Assembly: GCA_934481505.1 (NCBI GenBank)
Contig: CAKSPP010000104.1
Coordinates: 1-5,266, forward strand
Origin: an uncultured Eubacteriales bacterium
GTDB lineage: Bacteria > Bacillota > Clostridia > Oscillospirales > UBA644
Reading direction: 5' to 3'
DNA: 5,266 nucleotides
Part shown: positions 1 through 4,473 of the stretch, piece after piece
Layout of the letters: the number at the start of each line of letters is the position of its first letter
How positions within the stretch are numbered: the stretch's first letter is position 1
The notes under the pieces: model-generated
The model's database searches: none
Told to the model about the DNA's origin: nothing
The model's input: the letters and a program-made list of their open reading frames with translations, nothing else
Made by a program: the position numbers and the translations under genes

Positions 1-237
1 CCCGTCTGGTGGTACACTTTTGCCCCCGCGGTCAAAACATTCCTTTCGCAGACCGATTTTTCGGGCAAACAGGTATTCCCCTACGCGACGAACGGCGGCT
101 GGCTCGGTCACACATTTAAGGATGTTGAAAGAGCCTGCAAAAATGCAACGGTCGGCAAGGGATTAAATATCCGCTTTAACGGCAGCAGCATGCAGACATC
201 GGAAAAAGAAATAGACAAATGGGCGGAAGAGCTGTAA
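1..237 (+). CDS. Flavodoxin family protein, C-terminal part (5' truncated)
   Basis: Frame 1 is open from the first base to a TAA at 235-237, giving the last 78 residues of a protein that begins outside the window. The fragment starts with PVWWYTFAPAVKTFL (1-15), then DFSGKQVFPYATNGGWLG (19-36), then an ATVGKGLNIRF segment, and ends in an amphipathic helix (EIDKWAEEL). This order of a P-[IV]-WW strand, the SGK beta strand, a [TS]-N/S-GG loop and a final helix is typical of small flavodoxin-like FMN proteins (flavodoxin_4 type) of Clostridia. They are expected to be cytoplasmic electron carriers or quinone/flavin reductases. The WW and NGG segments probably border the FMN site. The N-terminal phosphate-binding loop is outside the window, so cofactor use cannot be confirmed. 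The gene converges on the minus-strand row and ends 11 bp before the shared terminator. The family call is fairly safe; the substrate or partner is unknown. Confidence 0.8.
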   Translation, partial: PVWWYTFAPAVKTFLSQTDFSGKQVFPYATNGGWLGHTFKDVERACKNATVGKGLNIRFNGSSMQTSEKEIDKWAEEL

Positions 238-240
238 GAT

Positions 241-280
241 ATTAAAAGAAAAACCGAGGAGTTATTCCTCGGTTTTTTTG
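241..280. terminator. Bidirectional intrinsic terminator between convergent genes
   Basis: A perfect 12-bp inverted repeat lies at 249-260 (AAAAACCGAGGA) and 266-277 (TCCTCGGTTTTT), with a 5-nt loop at 261-265. On the plus strand the GC-rich stem runs into seven T residues (273-279), which suits the end of the flavodoxin transcript. On the minus strand the same stem is followed by TTTTT-C-TTTT (253-244), so it can also end the seven-gene row. The loop read on the minus strand is ATAAC and contains the whole TAA stop codon of the DUF1653 gene. The 5' arm of the minus-strand hairpin therefore encodes that protein's last residues. Confidence 0.9.
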
Positions 281-513
281 CTTTTTATTTCCATAAGTTC
301 GAAACGGTATTTCTGTTTACAATCGGGATATTTTTCTCTGTCGACTTCTTCCGCGAACATTTCAAGAGGACGAACCCACAGTCCGCCGTCGCCGTAAAGT
401 TTGCGGTAAACGGCATATTCTTCGCCCGTTTCGGAATGTTTTGCGATATCTTCGAGAAGATAGAAGTCGCCCTTGAAATGCCTGTAAACGCGTTTCAGAG
501 GAAGATTTCTCAT
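262..513 (-). CDS. DUF1653 domain protein, small, function unknown
   Basis: This 83-residue protein matches the small bacterial DUF1653 family. It has a YRHFKGDFYLL start block (10-20), AKHSETGEE (24-32), and then the hallmark YRKLYGDGGLWVRPLEMF (36-53). The C-terminal tail is charged and Lys/Glu-rich. DUF1653 proteins are about 65-80 residues long and form a compact beta-rich fold; I know of no established biochemical role. No signal peptide or membrane segment is visible, so it is probably cytoplasmic. The ATG at 513-511 shares bases with the trxA stop (ATGA), and a GAGG at 524-527 inside the last trxA codons serves as its ribosome binding site. This implies translational coupling to trxA. 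It is the last gene of the row, and its stop codon sits in the loop of the terminator. The family assignment is strong; the function is open. Confidence 0.9.
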   Translation of the reverse strand: MRNLPLKRVYRHFKGDFYLLEDIAKHSETGEEYAVYRKLYGDGGLWVRPLEMFAEEVDREKYPDCKQKYRFELMEIKSKKTEE

Positions 514-815
514 TTTACGAATTCCTCAAGTTCGTCTTTTGTGCAGAATCCGACGGTGGTTGCGGCAACTTCTCCGTTTTTGAAAAGAAGAAGAGCGGGA
601 ATGCTGTTTATTCCGTATTTTATCGCAAGTTCGGGTTCGTTATCGACATTTATTTTGCAGACCTTCAATTCGGGGTGTTCTTCGGCGAATTCGGCAACTA
701 CCGGAGAAAGCATCTGGCAAGGAGCACACCAAGTCGCCCAAAAGTCGACAAGAACCGTTTTATCGGCGTTAAGAACTTCCTTTTCGAAATTTTCTTTTGT
801 AACATTGACTTCCAT
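510..815 (-). CDS. trxA: Thioredoxin
   Basis: This is a full-length 101-residue thioredoxin, slightly shorter than the usual 104-109. The fold markers are in order: VLVDFWATWCAPC (21-33) with the redox pair Cys30/Cys33, Asp24 (the buried acid, Asp26 in E. coli), KINVDNEP (54-61), the cis-proline block NSIPAL (Pro73 at 70-75), FKNGE (78-82) and a final EEFVK helix. It should act as a cytoplasmic dithiol reductant fed by thioredoxin reductase, which is not encoded in this window. The active site reads WCAPC, not the commoner WCGPC; both variants occur among thioredoxins. Two extra cysteines, Cys53 and Cys91, lie outside the active site. The ATG at 815-813 is preceded by AAAGGAG with 7 nt spacing, and gpsA ends 12 bp upstream. 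It overlaps the next gene by 4 bp. Confidence 0.96.
   Translation of the reverse strand: MEVNVTKENFEKEVLNADKTVLVDFWATWCAPCQMLSPVVAEFAEEHPELKVCKINVDNEPELAIKYGINSIPALLLFKNGEVAATTVGFCTKDELEEFVK
524..527 (-). promoter_or_regulatory. Ribosome binding site of the DUF1653 gene inside trxA
   Basis: Read on the minus strand, GAGG lies 10 nt before the ATG at 513-511 and falls within the codons for the final Glu-Glu of thioredoxin. The spacing is at the long end of the useful range. Together with the ATGA stop/start overlap, this suggests that terminating trxA ribosomes reinitiate on the downstream gene. Confidence 0.6.
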
Positions 816-822
816 AATTATT

Positions 823-829
823 CTCCTTT
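823..829 (-). promoter_or_regulatory. Strong ribosome binding site of trxA
   Basis: AAAGGAG on the minus strand lies 7 nt before the trxA ATG and overlaps the gpsA TAA stop (830-828). It is one of the strongest Shine-Dalgarno sequences in the window and fixes the trxA start. Confidence 0.85.
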
Positions 830-1823
830 ATTTTATATCTATGGTTTCTTCTTCGGAACGTTCGGGTCTCATCATAAGAGCCACGACGGCTTTCATCGGA
901 GGCGTTCCGTTATATAAAATATCATAGCATTGTTCGCTTATCGGCATTGAAACGCCGTATTTTTCGGCAAGCTCGCAGACAGCGGCTACGGCGTAATATC
1001 CCTCGACCGTTCCGACTTTTTCAAGAGCTTCGGCGACGGGAACACCGCGTCCGACAAGGTTCCCGAAACGGTTATTGCGGCTGTGTTCCGACATACAGGT
1101 AACGACCAAATCGCCGAGAGCCGCAAGTCCCATAAAGGTTTTAACATCTGCCCCCATAGCAACCCCGAGGCGTGACATTTCGGTAAGTCCTCTTGTTATA
1201 AGAGCGGCTCTGGTGTTGTCTCCGAGAGACAAGCCGTGTTCGATTCCCGCGGCGACCGCGATAACGTTTTTTACGGCTCCGCCGACTTCGACGCCTATTA
1301 TATCCCTGTTGGTGTATACCCTGAAATTTTCGCCCGTAAATGCCGCCTGAACGGTCTTTGCGGCGGTTTCGTTTTCGGACGCCGCGACTATTGCCGTAGG
1401 AACGTTTCTCGACACTTCTTCGGCGTGCGACGGTCCCGAAAGAACCACGACATCCGCCTGCGGCAGTTCGCTTCTTATAACCTCGGAAAGCCTTAACATA
1501 CTTCCCTTTTCAAAGCCTTTTGCGACATTAACGACAATTCCGCAATTTATGTTTTTAAGTCTTGCGGCAGTTTCTCTTACGGCAAAGGACGGGGTCGCGA
1601 TAACCGTTATATCGGCATTTTCGCAAACCGAAATATCGGAGGTTATTTTTATTTCTTCGGGGATTTTCACGCCCGGCAGAAGTTTTTCGCTTTCTCTTTT
1701 TTCGTTAAGAGACGAAACCTCTTTTTCGAAAGGCGACCAGATATAAGTTTCGTTTCCCTTAAAAAAGGATTTCAAAGCAAGGGCAATTCCCCAGCCTCCG
1801 GCACCCAAAACAACAATTTTCAT
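828..1823 (-). CDS. gpsA: Glycerol-3-phosphate dehydrogenase [NAD(P)+]
   Basis: This cytoplasmic enzyme reduces dihydroxyacetone phosphate to sn-glycerol-3-phosphate, the backbone precursor of phospholipids. At 331 residues it has the usual family length. The N-terminal Rossmann domain opens with GAGGWG (7-12) for the dinucleotide. NVAKGFE (99-105) and LSGPSHAEEV (128-137) follow. The catalytic block is GVEVGGAVKNVIAVAAG (177-193), with Lys185 the expected catalytic base. MGLAALGDLVVTC (231-243, Asp238) and SEHSRNNRFG (245-254, with Arg249-Asn250 in the substrate phosphate site) complete the helical domain. No key residue is missing. The ATG at 1823-1821 has GGAG 6 nt upstream, and the hydrolase gene ends 12 bp before. 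The neighbours are not the plsY or der genes often seen beside gpsA, so the context reflects a mixed housekeeping operon and not a lipid cluster. Confidence 0.98.
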   Translation of the reverse strand: MKIVVLGAGGWGIALALKSFFKGNETYIWSPFEKEVSSLNEKRESEKLLPGVKIPEEIKITSDISVCENADITVIATPSFAVRETAARLKNINCGIVVNVAKGFEKGSMLRLSEVIRSELPQADVVVLSGPSHAEEVSRNVPTAIVAASENETAAKTVQAAFTGENFRVYTNRDIIGVEVGGAVKNVIAVAAGIEHGLSLGDNTRAALITRGLTEMSRLGVAMGADVKTFMGLAALGDLVVTCMSEHSRNNRFGNLVGRGVPVAEALEKVGTVEGYYAVAAVCELAEKYGVSMPISEQCYDILYNGTPPMKAVVALMMRPERSEEETIDIK

Positions 1824-1829
1824 ATCGGT

Positions 1830-1833
1830 CTCC
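1830..1833 (-). promoter_or_regulatory. Ribosome binding site of gpsA
   Basis: GGAG (in the context CGGAGACC on the minus strand) lies 6 nt before the gpsA ATG, within the 12-bp gap after the TGA (1838-1836) of the hydrolase gene. It supports the chosen start. It is weaker than the sites of trxA, bsh and thiI. Confidence 0.7.
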
Positions 1834-1835
1834 GT

Positions 1836-2807
1836 TCAGTTTTGTCTTAAAATATCTTCGCCCGTAATCATAGGATAGCGGATAATTTCTTTTTTGTCAA
1901 GGTCTTCGCAGTGCATATCGACAGCGGTAATTCTGCGGTTTCCGTAGGTCGTATAATAGTAAATTCCCTTATCGGCGTTGCAGCAGGAAGTATAAATCGT
2001 GATTTCGTATTTTCCCTCTCCGACTTCGCAGCAGCCTCTCTGTTGGTCGACGGAGCCGAGAATGTGAAAGAACTGTCCGACGCTTTCGTCCTCACTGTCG
2101 CCCGATACCGAATTCATTTTGGTAAACGCGACTCTCGCAAACCGCGACATCGACGAAAGGTCGCCGGGAAGCCCCAAAGCCCCCATTCCGCGGCTGTAAG
2201 TTTTCAGCGGAAGGTCTTTTGAAAAACCGTTTTCGGGCTGACGGGGAGACAACCCCATATAGTTGTTAAGAACCGACATCTGGATATCGAAAGGCGGATT
2301 ATTTGTAAGCACGCCTACGGGATTATCGTAAATTTTAACGCCGTCCGAAACCGATTCGAGCGTTACTGCTCCCGTTTTATCGGAGATTATCCAATGAAGA
2401 GACGCAGGCGGAAAAGCTCCGAAAGCGTCGTTTGTTATATTCAGGCTTTCGAGAGCTTTTTTCGCTTCCGTAAGGTTTTCAAACGAAGAAAGCAGCCACA
2501 AGATAAATTCGTACTGTGCGATATTTGTTTTTTCGGGTTTATTTTCTCGGTAAACAGCGTTTCCGACAAAGTTAAGCCCTGCGACGCAGAGTCCTTTTTC
2601 GTTTACCGCATCGTAAAAAAGCGGATAGCCGTCAGAAACATGAGCCGTGCCTATCACCGCAAAATGTTCGTGTTTTGCAGGCAGATATTTGAAATCAAGA
2701 GGAAAATTTCGGGGAACGACGACGATTTCCTCGCCGTAGGAAAACTCATAGTCAAGCGTTCTTCCGAAATAAAAATCTTTTGTTTTATAAGTCGCGGCAG
2801 TACACAT
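1836..2807 (-). CDS. bsh: Choloylglycine hydrolase family enzyme, probable bile salt hydrolase
   Basis: This family cleaves amide bonds, removing glycine or taurine from conjugated bile acids; relatives act on penicillin V or acyl-homoserine lactones. The 323 residues match the usual 315-340. The protein begins Met-Cys-Thr, so removal of Met exposes the N-terminal nucleophile Cys2. There is no signal peptide, so the enzyme is probably cytoplasmic. Equivalents of the known catalytic set are present: Arg16 and Asp19 (GRTLDYEFSYGEE, 15-27), Asn79 (GLNF), Asn169 (GVLTNNPPFD, 165-174) and Arg222 (SRFARVAF, 221-228). Asn79 occupies the position where penicillin V acylases carry Tyr, which favours bile salt hydrolase. 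The substrate loop reads YSRGMGALGLPGD (204-216). Two vicinal cysteine pairs are seen (259-260 and 275-276). The ATG has AAGGAG 8 nt upstream. The family call is near certain; bile-salt activity is likely but inferred. Confidence 0.93.
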   Translation of the reverse strand: MCTAATYKTKDFYFGRTLDYEFSYGEEIVVVPRNFPLDFKYLPAKHEHFAVIGTAHVSDGYPLFYDAVNEKGLCVAGLNFVGNAVYRENKPEKTNIAQYEFILWLLSSFENLTEAKKALESLNITNDAFGAFPPASLHWIISDKTGAVTLESVSDGVKIYDNPVGVLTNNPPFDIQMSVLNNYMGLSPRQPENGFSKDLPLKTYSRGMGALGLPGDLSSMSRFARVAFTKMNSVSGDSEDESVGQFFHILGSVDQQRGCCEVGEGKYEITIYTSCCNADKGIYYYTTYGNRRITAVDMHCEDLDKKEIIRYPMITGEDILRQN

Positions 2808-2815
2808 ATCCGTTT

Positions 2816-2821
2816 CTCCTT
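2816..2821 (-). promoter_or_regulatory. Strong ribosome binding site of bsh
   Basis: AAGGAG on the minus strand lies 8 nt before the bsh ATG and overlaps the TAA stop of pncC (2822-2820). It fixes Met1-Cys2 as the start. This matters because the enzyme needs Cys at position 2 for its N-terminal nucleophile. Confidence 0.85.
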
Positions 2822-3287
2822 ATATATTGAAATAATCTTTCAGTCTTTTTACCGCTTCGTCGCAGGTCGAGTTGCGGATTTCAGCTCTCGAACCCGAAAG
2901 AGACAAAAGATACGCCGGGTTTTCGTCCGTTTTTGCAAAATAGAAAGAAAGCCAGACGGTTCCGACGGGTTTTTCCTTTGTTCCGCCGCCGGGACCTGCA
3001 ATTCCGGTTATTCCGACACCGATATCGGCAGACGCTTTTTTCGCGACGCCTTTTGACATTTCTTTTGCGACGGCTTCCGAAACCGCTCCGTATTTTTCGA
3101 GATTTTCGCTTTTGACGCCGAGAAATTCGTTTTTTATGCGGTTTGAATAAGAAACTATTCCCATTTCGAAAACTTCCGAAACGCCCGGAATATCGGTAAG
3201 ACGGGACGCGAGAAGTCCGCCGGTGCAGCTTTCCGCAGTCGCGATTTTCAGTTTATTTTCAATAAGGTACGAAACAAGTTCATTCAT
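2820..3287 (-). CDS. pncC: Nicotinamide-nucleotide amidase (CinA C-terminal domain, stand-alone)
   Basis: This cytoplasmic amidase converts nicotinamide mononucleotide to nicotinate mononucleotide plus ammonia, returning NMN (made, for example, by NAD-dependent DNA ligase) to NAD synthesis. The 155 residues cover only the CinA C-terminal domain; the N-terminal COG1058 domain of full-length CinA is absent, as in other PncC/YgaD proteins. Family motifs in order are TAESCTGG (17-24, with the conserved Ser20), GIVSYSNRIK (43-52), GAVSEAVAKEM (67-77), TGIAGPGGGT (94-103) followed by KPVGTVW, and a late Arg pair (Arg134 and Arg138). The ATG at 3287-3285 follows thiI by only 2 bp, and its GGAG site lies in the last thiI codons, so the two are probably coupled. 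A second ATG is not in frame. The absence of the partner CinA domain argues against a role tied to competence. Confidence 0.93.
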   Translation of the reverse strand: MNELVSYLIENKLKIATAESCTGGLLASRLTDIPGVSEVFEMGIVSYSNRIKNEFLGVKSENLEKYGAVSEAVAKEMSKGVAKKASADIGVGITGIAGPGGGTKEKPVGTVWLSFYFAKTDENPAYLLSLSGSRAEIRNSTCDEAVKRLKDYFNI

Positions 3288-3289
3288 TA

Positions 3290-4462
3290 TTATAACTCCG
3301 GAAAGATTTCCTCTGTATTTATAACGACATCTTTAAGCAATTCGTCAAGTCCGAGTTTTTCCTCTTCCCTTTCGACTTCTTCGAGTTTAGGAGAAGTTTT
3401 CGGATGGCGGGGAGTGAAGACGGTGCAGCAGTCTTCGTAGGGCTCTATCGATGTTTCGTAAGTTCCTATACGGGTGGAAATATCAATTATTTCCTGTTTA
3501 TCGTCGCCGATAAGCGGTCTGAAAACGGGGAGACTGCTTACCTTGTCGGTGCAGATTATCGCGTTCATGGTCTGCGACGCGACCTGACCGAGGCTTTCGC
3601 CCGTGATTATCGCTCCCGCCCCGTATCTTTCGGCAACGTTGTTTGCTATTCGGAGCATTACCCTACGCATGATGACCGTAAACAGGTCTTCGCGACAGAG
3701 GTCTCTTATCTTTTCCTGTATTTCGGTAAATTCGACGACATAAAGTTTTATTTCGGAAGAATAGACCGCGATTTTTTTCGCAAGTTTTTCGACTTTCATT
3801 TTTGCTCTGTCGGAAGTATACGGCGGACTTTCGAAATGGATTGCGGAAAGTCTCATTCCGCGGCGAGCCATTTTATAGCCCGCAACCGGGCTGTCGATTC
3901 CGCCCGAAAGCATTAAAAGCCCGTGTCCCGAAGTCCCCGACGGAAGTCCTCCGGCTCCCTTTTCGGGGTTTGCGTGGACATAGAGATTTCCCTCTCTTAC
4001 TTCGACATAAACGGTTATTTCGGGGTTATGCAGATCGACCGAAAGATTTGAAAAACGGTCGAGAAGATATTCTCCCATCAAAGCACCTATCTGCATTGAA
4101 TTATAGGGATAGTGTTTGTCCGCTCTTTTGGCGACGACCTTGAAAGTCTTTTTCGACATCAGGTCGAATTTCAGATATTCCGCCGTCTCTTCCTTTGCCT
4201 TTTCGAAATCGTAATCGGCACGGTAAGCACGGCAGAGAGAAGAAAATCCGAAGACTTTTTTAAGCATTTCGACAGCCGCCGAGATATCCGCGTCCTCGCT
4301 TAAAAAATCGACATAGACGGTCGACTGAGCGGCGTAGACTTTCACCTTTCCGAAAGAACGCAGAGCCGCCTTGACATTTTTTATAAGCATATCTTCAAAG
4401 CGGTAACGGTTCTGTCCTTTGAGTATTATTTCCCCGTATTTGAGCATTATAAGTTCTTTCAT
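3290..4462 (-). CDS. thiI: tRNA 4-thiouridine synthetase / sulfurtransferase ThiI
   Basis: ThiI adenylates U8 of tRNA and exchanges oxygen for sulfur to give 4-thiouridine, a near-UV sensor; in some bacteria it also passes sulfur to ThiS for the thiamine thiazole. The 390 residues comprise an N-terminal ferredoxin-like region (about 1-70), a THUMP domain (about 70-165, with KVVAKRADKHYPYNS at 108-122) and a PP-loop ATPase domain. The PP-loop is LSGGIDSPVAGY (185-196), with Asp190. TGESLGQVASQT (287-298) and RPLIGDDKQEI (315-325, Lys322) follow. PYEDCCTVFTPRHP (341-354) carries Cys345/Cys346, one of which should be the sulfur-handling cysteine. There is no C-terminal rhodanese domain, unlike E. 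coli ThiI, so sulfur must come directly from a desulfurase, which fits the gene just upstream. The ATG has AAGGAG 5 nt away and a 9-bp gap. Confidence 0.97.
   Translation of the reverse strand: MKELIMLKYGEIILKGQNRYRFEDMLIKNVKAALRSFGKVKVYAAQSTVYVDFLSEDADISAAVEMLKKVFGFSSLCRAYRADYDFEKAKEETAEYLKFDLMSKKTFKVVAKRADKHYPYNSMQIGALMGEYLLDRFSNLSVDLHNPEITVYVEVREGNLYVHANPEKGAGGLPSGTSGHGLLMLSGGIDSPVAGYKMARRGMRLSAIHFESPPYTSDRAKMKVEKLAKKIAVYSSEIKLYVVEFTEIQEKIRDLCREDLFTVIMRRVMLRIANNVAERYGAGAIITGESLGQVASQTMNAIICTDKVSSLPVFRPLIGDDKQEIIDISTRIGTYETSIEPYEDCCTVFTPRHPKTSPKLEEVEREEEKLGLDELLKDVVINTEEIFPEL
3296..3299 (-). promoter_or_regulatory. Ribosome binding site of pncC inside thiI
   Basis: GGAG on the minus strand spans the third-to-last and second-to-last codons of thiI (Pro-Glu) and lies 8 nt before the pncC ATG. 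The thiI stop (3292-3290) sits between this site and the start codon. A ribosome finishing thiI would cover the site, which fits translational coupling. Confidence 0.7.
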
Positions 4463-4467
4463 AAAAA

Positions 4468-4473
4468 CTCCTT
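4468..4473 (-). promoter_or_regulatory. Ribosome binding site of thiI
   Basis: AAGGAG on the minus strand is followed by five T residues and then the thiI ATG. It overlaps the TAA stop of the desulfurase gene (4474-4472). The 5-nt spacing is short but workable and supports this start. Confidence 0.8.

Noticed and set aside
436..927. A 163-codon plus-strand open frame opposite the DUF1653 gene, trxA and the gpsA end
   Set aside because: It is antisense to well-conserved coding sequence, has no family motif, and its composition is a reflection of the opposite strand.
1868..2095. A 75-codon minus-strand frame inside bsh
   Set aside because: It is out of frame within an intact, fully conserved hydrolase gene and ends in low-quality Lys/Thr-rich sequence; no sign that it is translated.
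2394..3056. A 220-codon plus-strand open frame opposite bsh and pncC
   Set aside because: The predicted protein is very rich in Arg, Lys and Phe with no recognisable domain. It lies wholly antisense to two clearly conserved genes. Its openness follows from the scarcity of TTA, CTA and TCA codons in the real genes.
3289..3294. TATAAT on the minus strand just before the pncC start, resembling a -10 box
   Set aside because: No convincing -35 hexamer lies about 17 nt upstream, and a transcript from it would start inside pncC. The match is explained by the thiI stop codon plus A/T-rich spacer.
3404..3916. A 170-codon plus-strand open frame opposite thiI
   Set aside because: It overlaps the PP-loop region of thiI in antisense and shows no motif, so it is a shadow frame.
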